Positions 1 through 8,035 are shown, counted from the first letter of the stretch. The stretch: 64,000 bases of DNA from an uncultured Dehalococcoidia bacterium (GCA_958295765.1 CATQHB010000002.1:2992091-3056090), one strand, 5' to 3'. A program made the numbers and translations. The notes: generated from the letters alone by a model not told the origin.

Positions 1-169
1 CCATAGATACCGGTGTGGGATGGGTCGTCCGGTTCGCCCAATGTTATAAACCGGATGTCCAAGCTCAGCTTGCTTTTACAAGCAACTACGGCTGTCTCGA
101 CGTTCAACACGGCTAATCGGGCGTTTCGACCGATATTGAGTTTTCTCTTCAGGGATTGACGGAGGCAGT

Positions 170-1051
170 CTAGCTGGGATGGCCTATCGGTAGGGTGGAA
201 GTGTTCCAACCAGTTGGTGGAGATGTAGTTCTCACTGTTACGGAGCTTGAAGGCTGCTTCCAACGGGAGGCCATCAGGTCCCAAGAGACGGGGGCTGCAA
301 TATCGCGCAACGTTATGGATGGGTAAGAGCTCGCGCTGGGAATCTTGTGCCATTTGAGCAGTCCTTCTTGCACCAGTTTTTCCATCACTACCGAAGGGCT
401 ACCCGCATCCCGGCCAGCGTCAATTTTTATGAAATCTCCGTTGGCATCAGTGGCCGCGAACGTAACCCGATTCGCTGGCAGGAACCACACACAGGCCCGC
501 CGTTCCCCGTCAGGGAAACGCCATACTGCGGAAACCTCACCGTCGGGAGAACAAGCCAAGTCCACCCGGCCCTCAGACTCCACCGCGCTGAAAAATGTCA
601 GGAAAGCACGGGCGCTTTCAGGAGTGGCGGGAACCTCCCCCTCTTCCAAATCCTCGTCAGAGGCAAGGTAAGCCAGCCGGTCAGCTAAAGCGTACTCGCC
701 CCAATTGCGTAGAACTTTGCATACGTCAGCAACGTTGCTTGGATAACTCATCCCGTAAGAAACCAAGGAACGCCGTACTACATGAGAAGTGTGGCTTTTC
801 GGTACAACCGCTAGATTGGAGCGGAGGTGATTGAGCAGAAATTCGCGAACCTGGTCCGAGGGGACCAGTTTATCTACTTCTCCTCCGGCATCCGCACGAG
901 AAAAGTAGATGATTACGTCCACATCATACCCAACCCGATCCGTAGGAAACGGCGCCAAACTCCTGGAACGACTAGTGTGAGCCATGTCCCGATCCAAAAT
1001 CAGGGTTGACGAATTCAAACCGCGATGTGGGACAATGAATGATGTCGCCAT
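170..1051 (-). CDS. Conserved hypothetical protein, 293 aa
   Basis: No function recognised. The start at 1051 is preceded by a GGGGGAGA ribosome site 3-4 bases upstream. No signal peptide or membrane segment is visible; the protein looks soluble. Residues 104-138 contain a segment (VADVCKVLRN, then LADRLAYLASDEDLEEGE) that recurs in the 41-codon ORF at 1808-1933, so the two are related. There the segment lies at the protein N-terminus, so the first ~100 residues here may be a separate domain. The following region (150-215) is rich in strands and contains FLTFFSAVESEGRVDLACSP. GC is lower than in the metabolic genes further right. It lies 27 bp downstream of the 216-aa gene on the same strand and the two may be co-transcribed. 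Confidence 0.75.
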   Translation of the reverse strand: MATSFIVPHRGLNSSTLILDRDMAHTSRSRSLAPFPTDRVGYDVDVIIYFSRADAGGEVDKLVPSDQVREFLLNHLRSNLAVVPKSHTSHVVRRSLVSYGMSYPSNVADVCKVLRNWGEYALADRLAYLASDEDLEEGEVPATPESARAFLTFFSAVESEGRVDLACSPDGEVSAVWRFPDGERRACVWFLPANRVTFAATDANGDFIKIDAGRDAGSPSVVMEKLVQEGLLKWHKIPSASSYPSITLRDIAAPVSWDLMASRWKQPSSSVTVRTTSPPTGWNTSTLPIGHPS

Positions 1052-1078
1052 GTCTCCCCCGGTAAACCGCGTTAGGTT

Positions 1079-1729
1079 CTAAAGTTGCGGCAATAACTCG
1101 CTGGTCAAATGTTCTTGGCACTGGCGCCAAGAATCCAATGCCGAGATAATCACGTCAGGAGAGCTATGCTCTAACTGAAAGTGGTAATTGCAAGCCATCA
1201 CGATGTGCCCGTTTTCACCATTGAAATTCAGGTTGCAAATCGCGAATTCAAGCTCTTTTGCCACTTCTACCGAAGTAGGGTGAAAATCGGAAAAGTATGG
1301 AGCGTTACCCAGCAATTTCTCTCGAATCCAGATACTGGGATTTTCAACGGCGACTTCCAGTGACCAGTTGACGCCCAGCGCCTCATAAGCGACCAACTTG
1401 GTGGCGTCAAGGTATCGTCTAGCTATGGCGTGAACTTCGTAAGTGTCGCGCAAAGCTCCACCGATAATTTCTTGAAAACTGCAACGATTACCCTGACTAC
1501 CCTCGATCTGAATCACGAAACCGTTTTGGTATAGGGTTTGCACAACTGGTGGCGTACTGATGCCACCAGTGGCACCCCAATTGGCAGGTACTATGCCGGC
1601 ATTGCTCAGGGCTTCCGGTCTGATTGATTGAGGATCGATAGGGTTTGGAGATACTAATACCACTGATACCTCAGTCACGTTTGCAGGGTGGTGCTCAGTC
1701 ATAACGTCATCCATCTCATATTTCTTCAC
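1079..1729 (-). CDS. Conserved hypothetical protein, 216 aa
   Basis: Unrecognised soluble protein. It opens with a strand (VTEVSVVLVSPNPIDPQSI), then has a TPPVVQTLYQNGFVIQIEG segment and a VHAIARRYLDATKLVAYEALGVNW segment spread over residues 60-120. This resembles a family of uncharacterised proteins I recall from cyanobacteria (recognition by memory, not a search). The first ATG (1729) or the ATG at 1702 could be the start. A possible promoter lies at 1740-1769 and would put transcription only about 4 bases before the first ATG. It precedes the 293-aa gene in the same direction, suggesting a two-gene unit of unknown role next to a restriction-modification system. Base composition is AT-richer than the rest of the window, consistent with acquisition. 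Confidence 0.7.
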   Translation of the reverse strand: MKKYEMDDVMTEHHPANVTEVSVVLVSPNPIDPQSIRPEALSNAGIVPANWGATGGISTPPVVQTLYQNGFVIQIEGSQGNRCSFQEIIGGALRDTYEVHAIARRYLDATKLVAYEALGVNWSLEVAVENPSIWIREKLLGNAPYFSDFHPTSVEVAKELEFAICNLNFNGENGHIVMACNYHFQLEHSSPDVIISALDSWRQCQEHLTSELLPQL

Positions 1730-1739
1730 GCTGACCTAC

Positions 1740-1769
1740 ACTATAATACAAACTGGCGCAAGTTGTCAG
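1740..1769 (-). promoter_or_regulatory. Candidate sigma70-like promoter for the 216-aa gene
   Basis: On the minus strand a CTGACA box (1764-1769) is followed after 18 bp by TATAGT (1740-1745); an overlapping TATTAT gives 15 bp spacing. The start of transcription would fall near 1733, leaving almost no leader before the ATG at 1729. Confidence 0.35.
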
Positions 1770-1807
1770 CATTGCCAAAGCCGGTATGAGACTAGAGATA
1801 CGGGAAA

Positions 1808-1933
1808 TTACTCCCCCGGCTCCAAATCCTCCTCCGACGCAAAGTAGGCCAACCGCCGGGCCAACTCCGGCCGGCCCCGGCCGTTGAGGGCGGCGCATAT
1901 TTCCGGGATGGTTTGGGGGTGTTGGTGGTTCAT
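1808..1933 (-). CDS. Small 41-aa protein, truncated relative of the 293-aa gene
   Basis: Short ORF running from ATG at 1933 to TAA at 1808. It encodes a protein beginning MNHQHPQTIPEICAALNGRG and ending RRLAYFASEEDLEPGE. The second half matches the 293-aa protein at 170-1051 over the motif L-A-x-R-L-A-Y-(L/F)-A-S-(D/E)-E-D-L-E-x-G-E, including an aligned I/V-x-x-(I/V)-C leader helix. It stops where the longer protein continues into its second domain, so it is either a stand-alone helical module or a truncated paralog. It sits 12 bp downstream of the restriction endonuclease gene. No strong ribosome site is visible. Function is unknown. Confidence 0.55.
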   Translation of the reverse strand: MNHQHPQTIPEICAALNGRGRPELARRLAYFASEEDLEPGE

Positions 1934-1945
1934 CGTTGGGGCCTT

Positions 1946-2704
1946 TCAGGGTTTGACCAATTTGGGCCGGCGACCTTTGGCTGAACTGTACCTTACCAGT
2001 TTAGGCCAGTCGATTACGCCTGACTCATCGCAAAAATTCTTCGTAAACTCTAAAGAAAATCGGTTAATGACCGCCCCGTAGTCCTTAAAGAATTTTTCGT
2101 TACGCTGACGGGCTTGGTGGCCTAATGGTTCAATAATGCGGGTAAAGAGATCAGGGTCATCGGATAACAATTCCCAAAATTCTTGCCCGCACAGCTTGAG
2201 ATAGTTGCCTTTGTCAGGGTTGGAGTCTCGCCCATAGCAACAACCATTCACGGCTATGACGTTCAGGGTTCGACTGCTCTGGCGTAATACTCTGGTGGCT
2301 GTGCTGAAATTGTCTTTTAGCTTATTGACTTGGGAACTGTTGCCCCAATTAGGGCCGGACTTGATGGAAATGATATATCTGGCTTCGTCTTTGGAAAACT
2401 CCAGGTCTATGCCGGTCGCAGTGGATTTCCAACCACCGTGAACTATCTCGGCAACGTGAATTGCCAAGCCTTCAAGAAAATCGCCAAACAAGGTTTCTTC
2501 CTGAGAACTCAAGTGGGCGTCAAGAAACAGCTTGATAAAATCGGAAACTTTGTGGACGTTCTTACTCTTGAACAGGTAAGGGTTCTTCCGGGCTAACAGC
2601 GCATCCAGCTTCAGCGTGTTCAGCGACTCCAACCGCTTTTCGTGAAAGCTGCCGATGTTAGCCTCAACATATTCGGTTATCTGCTCGTCGGTTATCGGGT
2701 TCAT
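1946..2704 (-). CDS. PmeII-family type II restriction endonuclease
   Basis: 252-aa protein that reads as a PmeII-like type II restriction enzyme, which cleaves DNA at a specific unmethylated site. Family hallmarks visible are the N-terminal NIGSFHEKRLESL helix, LDAHLSSQEETLFGDFLEGLAI (62-82), the catalytic region GIDLEF (D100) followed by YIISIKSGPNWGNSSQ (K115), and VNGCCYGRDSNPDKG. D100 and S-x-K115 fit a PD-(D/E)XK core. Length matches the family. The ATG overlaps the stop of the upstream methyltransferase by four bases (ATGA), which implies translational coupling and lets the modifying enzyme be made first. Recognition of the family is from sequence memory; the target site cannot be read from the sequence. 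Confidence 0.88.
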   Translation of the reverse strand: MNPITDEQITEYVEANIGSFHEKRLESLNTLKLDALLARKNPYLFKSKNVHKVSDFIKLFLDAHLSSQEETLFGDFLEGLAIHVAEIVHGGWKSTATGIDLEFSKDEARYIISIKSGPNWGNSSQVNKLKDNFSTATRVLRQSSRTLNVIAVNGCCYGRDSNPDKGNYLKLCGQEFWELLSDDPDLFTRIIEPLGHQARQRNEKFFKDYGAVINRFSLEFTKNFCDESGVIDWPKLVRYSSAKGRRPKLVKP

Positions 2705-3540
2705 AAAGGTAACCGACTTTCCCTGCCCAACTCCTCCCGCAGGGCATCGTAATAGGGTTCGTGCAACTCAATCCCGATAACATTACGTCCCTTTTCCAAG
2801 GCGGCAAAGGCGGTGGTGCCGGAGCCGATAAAGGGGTCAAGAACCACGTCGCCGGGGTCGGTGAACAGGTCGATGAACCATTCGGGCAGCCAGTAGGGAA
2901 AGGCGGCGCTGTGATTGCGGTTGTTGCACTCGGTAGCCCGGTGCAGGACGTTGGTGGGATAGACCATATCCCGGCCCAGCCAGTTAGATACTTTCTTGCC
3001 GAAACCGCTGCCTACTTTGGACTCGTCGCGGATAAGGTCGGTTTCACTCAAGTTACGCATCCGGTTATCGTACCAGTCGCCCACCGGCACCATCACCGCT
3101 TCCTGGTTCATCTTGAACCGGCGTTGCTTGTTGAATTGCAGCAATCTCTCCCAGGAATCCCGGAACCGGTTGGGCCACTTGCCGGGGTAGCAGTTCTTTT
3201 TGTGCCAGACGAATTCCTCGGTCCAGAGCCAGCCCCGCTTGCGCATTTCCAGGATAAGCTCGATGACGTAGGTATGCCGCTCGCCGTTCACCGCCCGTTC
3301 CTTGATGTTCAAGACAAAGGTGCCGGTGGGTTTCAATACCCGGTGCAGTTCGTCGGCGATGGGCAGGAACCAGTCCACGTAGTCGTCGGGCTTTATGCCG
3401 CCGTAGGTGGTAGCCCGTTGGTCGGCATAGGGCGGTGAGGTTACTATCAGGTCAACGGACGCGGTAGCTACCTTTGCCAACTCGGTGCGGCAGTCGCCCA
3501 GGAGCAGGGTTGCGTTGGATGTTGCTGGTATGCTATTCAT
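2701..3540 (-). CDS. DNA methyltransferase of the PmeII-like system (beta class)
   Basis: About 279 aa starting at the ATG at 3540, three bases after the stop of the 132-aa gene; a longer in-frame reading up to 3735 would overlap that gene and is less likely. The catalytic motif IV (TSPPYADQR) lies near the N-terminus and the AdoMet motif I (DPFIGSGTT) near the C-terminus, followed by GRNVIGIELHEPYYD. This is the beta order typical of N4-cytosine or N6-adenine methylases; the SPPY form favours N4-cytosine. It protects the host against the endonuclease whose gene overlaps it by four bases. With the 132-aa gene it forms a compact three-gene minus-strand operon. Confidence 0.9.
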   Translation of the reverse strand: MNSIPATSNATLLLGDCRTELAKVATASVDLIVTSPPYADQRATTYGGIKPDDYVDWFLPIADELHRVLKPTGTFVLNIKERAVNGERHTYVIELILEMRKRGWLWTEEFVWHKKNCYPGKWPNRFRDSWERLLQFNKQRRFKMNQEAVMVPVGDWYDNRMRNLSETDLIRDESKVGSGFGKKVSNWLGRDMVYPTNVLHRATECNNRNHSAAFPYWLPEWFIDLFTDPGDVVLDPFIGSGTTAFAALEKGRNVIGIELHEPYYDALREELGRESRLPL

Positions 3541-3542
3541 CG

Positions 3543-3941
3543 TTAAAAGCTCAAGTGCAATTTTATGATGTCGTAGCCGTTTCGTTGGCGCCGTTTGATT
3601 ATGGGCGCTGCCCAATTTCTCAGAAAAGCGGGTAACACTTGCACGATAGCGGGTTCGTCTCGATAGGGCAAATTCTCGATCCAGTCTAACAGAGTATTCC
3701 GCTGGGCGGGACTGAGATTTTGTTCGGTGGCCCAACCGTTGGCCCGGTTAATCAGGCCGTCCAGGCAAAATTCGTAAAAGGCGTTCTCAGCCCCGCCGCC
3801 GTCCCAAAATCCGTCGACCTCATCCTGTCCGTCATCCAACCCCACCTCCGGGTCAGCCATCAAATCCCACAGAAAGCCGGATATTGGCTGACCGGGCCTT
3901 TCCAAATAGGTGGTTTTGACCACCCCAACATCCAACCCCAT
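3543..3941 (-). CDS. Hypothetical protein, 132 aa, first gene of the restriction-modification operon
   Basis: Unrecognised acidic-to-neutral soluble protein starting MGLDVGVVKTTYLERPGQP. It contains an acidic stretch (DPEVGLDDGQDEVDGFWDGG), a WIENLPYRDEPAIV segment and a basic C-terminus (IIKRRQRNGYD). It ends two bases before the methyltransferase start, so it is probably co-transcribed with that system. No helix-turn-helix typical of a controller (C) protein is evident, so a regulatory role would be guesswork. Confidence 0.65.
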   Translation of the reverse strand: MGLDVGVVKTTYLERPGQPISGFLWDLMADPEVGLDDGQDEVDGFWDGGGAENAFYEFCLDGLINRANGWATEQNLSPAQRNTLLDWIENLPYRDEPAIVQVLPAFLRNWAAPIIKRRQRNGYDIIKLHLSF

Positions 3942-3999
3942 AACTCACCCCCCTGAAAAATCCGGCTACCCACTGTTTACCGGACCGGGGGCTGCCCCG

Positions 4000-4353
4000 T
4001 CAACGGGCAACTGTCAGCCGCTTAACCCCGTAAACCAGGCCGATGGCCGGTATGACCGCGAAAACCAGGGGCAGCCACCAGTCGCCTTTGGTCATCCCGG
4101 AGGAAATGGCGTAGGCCAGGAACCCGTCGGCGGCGACGTTGACCGCCAGCAGGGCTACGATCAGCCCGGTCAGGGCCGCCGGCGGTCGGGGGACGAAAAC
4201 CAGGATGACCAGGCCGACGGCGGCGGCCGGCTGGGCCACCATTATCACTAACCGATCCCACCATTCGCCACCGTCGGCAAACCCGCCGATTAACAGGCCG
4301 TAGCCGGCAATCAGCAACTGAACTATTGCCAACACGATCATCACAACTCGCAT
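4000..4353 (-). CDS. Small integral membrane protein, 117 aa
   Basis: Four hydrophobic segments can be seen, at about residues 3-24, 35-53, 60-85 and 92-108, with short polar turns and a basic C-terminus (VKRLTVAR), so it is an inner-membrane protein. The start MRVVMIVLAIVQ follows a purine-rich GGAGGCAGG site. No family was recognised and there are no transport or catalytic motifs. It stands alone on the minus strand between the restriction system and the DUF1802 gene. Confidence 0.7.
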   Translation of the reverse strand: MRVVMIVLAIVQLLIAGYGLLIGGFADGGEWWDRLVIMVAQPAAAVGLVILVFVPRPPAALTGLIVALLAVNVAADGFLAYAISSGMTKGDWWLPLVFAVIPAIGLVYGVKRLTVAR

Positions 4354-4443
4354 AACCTGCCTCCTCCCATAGGTTTCGTGCCGGGCGTCTTCTTTTATGG
4401 CTATGGCGGGTTATTACCGGGGGCTTGGCCGGGCCGGGCCGAC

Positions 4444-5028
4444 TTACACCCCCACCAGCCCCAAACTGCCCTTTACCGCGTCCACCTCCCGCTGAAACTC
4501 GGCGTCGGTCAGGGACGGCGCCAGTTGGCCCAGGGGGATGCGGGGCATTATTTCCACCCAGGAGGTGCAGCCGCCGTACTCCTTCAGGTAGGGGACGGTG
4601 GCCGGCTGCTCCAGCCGATAGACCCGCAGCAGCAGGATGGACAGGGGCAGCATGGGTTTCCAGTGCAGGCGGGACTGGGCGTAGGCGTCCGTCCAGATGT
4701 GGTGGGGCGCCAGGTCATCCACCCGTTCCTGGGCCGCCACCTCGATAACCTCCTCGGCCCTGGCGAAGTGGGTAAAGGTGATGGTGTCGGTCTGGGGGCG
4801 GTCGGCCAGCAGTTGCTCCAGGGCCGGCTGGTGGGCCGGTTTCAGCAGGTCGGCCCGCTGGTGTTCGTAGGTGGGGTAGAGCAGAAACTCCGGGTGGATG
4901 ACCCGGAAGTCCTGGCTCGATTCGTGGATGCCGCCCTTGCGGAGCAGCAGGATTTGTTGACCCTGGGCCAACGCCTGAACGGTAACGGCCCATTCCTTGA
5001 GGGCAATCTGGCAGATGTCCGGCAGCAT
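4444..5028 (-). CDS. DUF1802 family protein
   Basis: 194 aa. The opening ALKEWAVTVQALAQGQQILLLRKGGI and FLLYPTYEHQRADLLK are diagnostic of DUF1802, a family of unknown function seen in cyanobacteria, Chloroflexi and deinococci. The middle part (ITFTHFARAEEVIEV, then HHIWTDAYAQSRLHWKP) and LLLRVYRL near residue 138 also fit. It is soluble and has no known catalytic motif. Length is usual for the family. The start at 5028 is the first ATG of the frame that begins the conserved domain, and AAGGAGAA lies just upstream. Confidence 0.85.
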   Translation of the reverse strand: MLPDICQIALKEWAVTVQALAQGQQILLLRKGGIHESSQDFRVIHPEFLLYPTYEHQRADLLKPAHQPALEQLLADRPQTDTITFTHFARAEEVIEVAAQERVDDLAPHHIWTDAYAQSRLHWKPMLPLSILLLRVYRLEQPATVPYLKEYGGCTSWVEIMPRIPLGQLAPSLTDAEFQREVDAVKGSLGLVGV

Positions 5029-5119
5029 AGCGCGTTCTCCTTTGTTGATTAAACCGGGTATGGCCCCGAACCGGCGCCATCAGTAACCTTATTCTATATT
5101 CTATACCACTCCCGGCGGG

Positions 5120-5521
5120 CTACTCAATCCAGAAGTGGGGATTCCAGGCGATTTCCCACAGGTAGCCCTCCGGGTCGGTGAAGTAGCCGGAGTAGCCGCC
5201 CCAAAAGGTGTCCTGGGCCGGTTTTACCAGGGCGGCCCCGGCGGACACCGCCACCGCCAGCAGGTCGTCCACTTCCGCTTTGGTGCGGACGTTGTGGGCC
5301 AGGGTAACGCCGGAAAAGCCGCTGCCTTCCGCAGAAATTCCTACGTCCGCGGCCAGGGCGGCCTTGGGGTACAGGGCCAGCCAGGTGCCTTTGTTCTGAA
5401 AAAAGGCGATGGATTCGGTGTTGTCGTCAAAGAGGGTCAGCCCCAGCCCGTCCCGGTAAAAGGACACGGCCCGGGGCAGGTCGGCCACGCCTAAAGTGAT
5501 AATGCTGATACGCGGTTCCAT
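5120..5521 (-). CDS. VOC (glyoxalase/bleomycin resistance) family protein
   Basis: 133 aa with a single vicinal-oxygen-chelate fold: an ISIITLGVADLPRAVSFYRDGLGL opening, AFFQNKGTWLALYP, and the closing GYSGYFTDPEGYLWEIAWNP strand carrying the C-terminal glutamate expected as metal ligand. VOC proteins bind a divalent metal and act as lyases, isomerases, dioxygenases or drug binders; substrate cannot be told. It stands alone with a repeat-rich stretch immediately upstream. Confidence 0.88.
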   Translation of the reverse strand: MEPRISIITLGVADLPRAVSFYRDGLGLTLFDDNTESIAFFQNKGTWLALYPKAALAADVGISAEGSGFSGVTLAHNVRTKAEVDDLLAVAVSAGAALVKPAQDTFWGGYSGYFTDPEGYLWEIAWNPHFWIE

Positions 5522-5526
5522 AATAC

Positions 5527-5680
5527 GTCCTTTTGTTTTTTATCCACGAAGGGGCACGAAGGGGCACGAAGGTTTTTTTGGGATGTGCCGGAGATTGACC
5601 GGGCGTTGTCATACCGTCCTTTTGTTTTTTTGTCCACGAAGGGCACGAAGGGGCACGAAGGTTTTTTTGATGTGCCGGTG
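5527..5680. repeat. Direct repeat pair around a CACGAAGGGG core
   Basis: Two copies of a unit running CGTCCTTTTGTTTTTT, CCACGAAGGGGCACGAAGG, a T-run and GATGTGCCGG, at about 5527-5590 and 5616-5678. Each contains two or three GGGGCACGAA submotifs. They fill the gap between the VOC and TatD genes. No ORF with a ribosome site is seen in this 272-bp gap. Confidence 0.6.
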
Positions 5681-5793
5681 GTTGCCTTGCTGGGGGATGA
5701 TGCTGATGCCGCCGTTGCCGGCCGGTATTTTTTGCGTTCCTGAGATTGGCAGATACGCACAGAGATAGAGAGAAACGCCGGGGTTCACCGGGG

Positions 5794-6627
5794 TTACTGG
5801 CCGGCCTCCGGTTCCGGCGGCGGTGCGGTGGTGAGAATACTCTCCAGCCCCAGCAAGGTTGCCAGGTTGCGGGTGGTGGTTTCGGCTACCTCGGCCAGGG
5901 TGATGCCCTTCAGGTCGGCCAGGCATTGGGCCACCTCCCGCACGTGGCGGGGTTCGGTCCAGTTGTGGCGGTACTTCTTGAAAGGCTGGGGGTAGGCGTC
6001 GGTTTCCAGCACCATATTCGCCAGGGGAATGGCCTTGGCCGTTTCCTGCAACTCCGGCAGGCGGGTCAGGGGACGGGCCAGGGAGATGAAAAAGCCGCAG
6101 TCTATCGCCGCCCGGGCCGTTGGTTCGTCACCCTGAAAGTAGTGCATCACCCCGCCCACCGCGCCGGCGTCCTCCTCCCGCAGGGTGCGGAACACTTCCG
6201 GGTGGGACTCCCGGGAGTGGAAAATGATGGGCAGCTTGAGGCTGCGGGCCAGCCGAATCTGCGCCCGGAACACCTGATCCTGTACCTGATGATCCGGCGA
6301 CGTAGGCATAAAGTCCAGCCCAATCTCGCTGATGCAAACCACCTTGGGGTTGTCCCGGGCCAGCCGCTCCAACTCGCCATAGACCGCCTCATCCACCGGT
6401 TGGTGAGCCTCCATCGGGTGGATGCCCACGCCGGCATAAAAGGGGGCGTGTTCCTCGGTCATTCGGATACAGGCGCGGGTGGATTCCAGGGTAGTTCCGG
6501 CGCAGACGATAAACCCGATACCGGCCTGGCCGGCCCGTTGCAGGATGCCGGGAATCTCCGCCGGCCCGTACTGGTCCAGGTGAGTATGAGCGTCTCCAAA
6601 CAAACAATTATCCATATAATCCGGCAT
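5794..6627 (-). CDS. TatD family metal-dependent hydrolase
   Basis: 277 aa TIM-barrel metallohydrolase of the TatD (deoxyribonuclease) family. Metal-binding and conserved motifs are all present: DAHTHLD near residue 13, GIHPMEAH, SEIGLDF (glutamate ligand), PIIFHSRES, MHYFQGDE and the aspartate in LETDAYPQP. TatD proteins have 3'-5' exonuclease activity and act in DNA degradation and repair. A GGAGAGGG site lies six bases before the ATG at 6627. The tail (ILTTAPPPEPEAGQ) extends slightly past the usual family end. Confidence 0.9.
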   Translation of the reverse strand: MPDYMDNCLFGDAHTHLDQYGPAEIPGILQRAGQAGIGFIVCAGTTLESTRACIRMTEEHAPFYAGVGIHPMEAHQPVDEAVYGELERLARDNPKVVCISEIGLDFMPTSPDHQVQDQVFRAQIRLARSLKLPIIFHSRESHPEVFRTLREEDAGAVGGVMHYFQGDEPTARAAIDCGFFISLARPLTRLPELQETAKAIPLANMVLETDAYPQPFKKYRHNWTEPRHVREVAQCLADLKGITLAEVAETTTRNLATLLGLESILTTAPPPEPEAGQ

Positions 6628-6703
6628 ATTTAACCCTCTCCAACCGGTTCAGTATATACCGGGGATTATAACCGCCGTCAACCCGCGCCGGTATGACCCA
6701 GGG

Positions 6704-6864
6704 CAACCGCGTCTTAACCGGGGCGACCCAGGCAACCGTCATTCCAAGCCACCGTCAACCCAAGCCACCGTCGTTCCGGCGAAAGCCGGAATCCAGAATC
6801 CTCGGTATTTGGTACGCCCTTTCCCCGGGTATTTCCTGGATTCCGGCTTTCGCCGGAACGACGG
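6704..6864. repeat. Inverted-repeat element, copy A
   Basis: A 97-bp core (6768-6864) is bounded by perfect 29-bp inverted repeats beginning CCGTCGTTCCGGCGAAAGCC and ending with its complement. A conserved flank (GTCTTAACCGGGGC...GGCAACCGTCATT) extends to about 6704. Similar copies lie at 11591-11743, 29859-29989 and 63763-63918. There is no coding capacity, so it is MITE-like. Confidence 0.8.
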
Positions 6865-6935
6865 TTTGATGATGCAGGTTTATGATGCGGTTGCCCGGCT
6901 TGGAATACCGGCCACCCCGCCCCTTTACGCCGTAT

Positions 6936-6943
6936 GCTATTAT
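6936..6943 (+). promoter_or_regulatory. Candidate extended -10 promoter for the amidohydrolase gene
   Basis: The sequence TGC-TATTAT forms an extended -10 box (hexamer 6938-6943) 41 bp before the ATG at 6984. No good -35 box is seen at the right distance. The same TGCTA form recurs at 18427-18455, 43841-43869, 50690-50719 and 51265-51293. Confidence 0.4.
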
Positions 6944-6983
6944 TGCCTTACCCCCAACGCTGCAAGGGAAAGGAGAGAGCATT

Positions 6984-8006
6984 ATGCCTTTTGGCGGCAA
7001 TGACTGGCTGGAATTGACTACTGAGGAGACCCTGGAACCCGACTTGCCTATCTGCGACCCGCATCACCATTTCTGGGATTTGCGCCCGGAACGCATCCCC
7101 TACCAGCGCTACCTGCTCCCCGAACTGGCCGCCGACATTAACCTGGGCCACAACGTCCGCTCCACCGTGTTTATCGAGGCGCGGGCGATGTACCGGGCCG
7201 AGGGGCCGGAGGAACTGCGGCCGGTGGGCGAGGTGGAGTTTGTCCAGGGCCAGGCGGCGGCCAGCGCCAGCGGCCTCTACGGCCCCGGCCAGGCGGCGGC
7301 GACTATCATCGGCCACGCCAACCTGAACCTGGGCGCCGGGGTGGAGCCGGTTCTGGACGCGCTCCAGGCGGCCAGCCCCCGACGTTTCCGGGGCATCCGC
7401 CACTCGGTTACCTGGGATCCCCACCCGGAGATGGAAAACACGGCGGCCCACAATATGCCGGGCCAACTGGCCGCCGAAAACTTCCGGGCCGGCGCGCGCA
7501 TCCTGGCCGACCGGGGCCTCTCTTTAGAGGGCTGGCTCTACTTCCCCCAACTGCCCGAACTGGCCGACTTCGCCAAAGCGACGCCGGACTTGACCATCAT
7601 CCTGAACCACATCGGCGGGCTGCTGCGGGTTGGCCCCTACGCCGGGCGGGAGGAGGAGGTGATGGGCCTGTGGCGCAGTGGTATCGCCGCCGTCGCCGCC
7701 TGCCCCAACGTAGTCTGCAAGCTGGGCGGCATCGGGATGCCCCGCACCGGCTTTGACTGGCACACCCGCAACCGGCCCATCGGTTCTGAGGAACTGGCGG
7801 CGGATATGGCCCCGCTGCTCCACTACTGCATTGAGCAGTTCGGGCCGGAACGGTGTATGTTTGAGAGCAACTTCCCGGTGGACAAGGTTTCCTACTCGCA
7901 CCACGTCCTTTACAACGCTTTCAAGCGGCTGTCGGCCGGCTACTCGGCCAGCGAGCGGGCGGCAATGTTCCACGACACGGCGGCTAGGGTTTATCGGATT
8001 GAATAG
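6984..8006 (+). CDS. Amidohydrolase family protein (predicted TIM-barrel hydrolase)
   Basis: 340 aa from the ATG at 6984, which has an AAGGAGAG site seven bases upstream; an upstream in-frame reading from 6882 runs through the promoter and repeat and is not used. The motif CDPHHHFWD near residue 20 is the metal-binding signature of amidohydrolase-2 enzymes related to 2-pyrone-4,6-dicarboxylate and fucono-lactone hydrolases (COG3618 type). Further conserved pieces are GHANLNLG, RFRGIRHSV, TIILNHIGG, VVCKLGG and MFESNFPVD, the last with the catalytic aspartate. Probably a cytosolic lactone or decarboxylating hydrolase; substrate unknown. Confidence 0.87.
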   Translation: MPFGGNDWLELTTEETLEPDLPICDPHHHFWDLRPERIPYQRYLLPELAADINLGHNVRSTVFIEARAMYRAEGPEELRPVGEVEFVQGQAAASASGLYGPGQAAATIIGHANLNLGAGVEPVLDALQAASPRRFRGIRHSVTWDPHPEMENTAAHNMPGQLAAENFRAGARILADRGLSLEGWLYFPQLPELADFAKATPDLTIILNHIGGLLRVGPYAGREEEVMGLWRSGIAAVAACPNVVCKLGGIGMPRTGFDWHTRNRPIGSEELAADMAPLLHYCIEQFGPERCMFESNFPVDKVSYSHHVLYNAFKRLSAGYSASERAAMFHDTAARVYRIE

Positions 8007-8035
8007 CCCGGTAGAGGTTCAGTTGCCGGCAAGGG

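Noticed and set aside
2761-3438. Open frame of 225 codons on the plus strand
   Set aside because: Opposite the well-supported DNA methyltransferase; composition and lack of motifs mark it as a shadow.
3541-3735. Longer start for the PmeII-type methyltransferase
   Set aside because: It would overlap the 132-aa gene by almost 200 bases; ATG 3540 directly follows that gene and starts at the usual distance from motif IV.
5746-6633. Open frame of 295 codons on the plus strand
   Set aside because: Antisense to the TatD gene, which has all metal-binding motifs.
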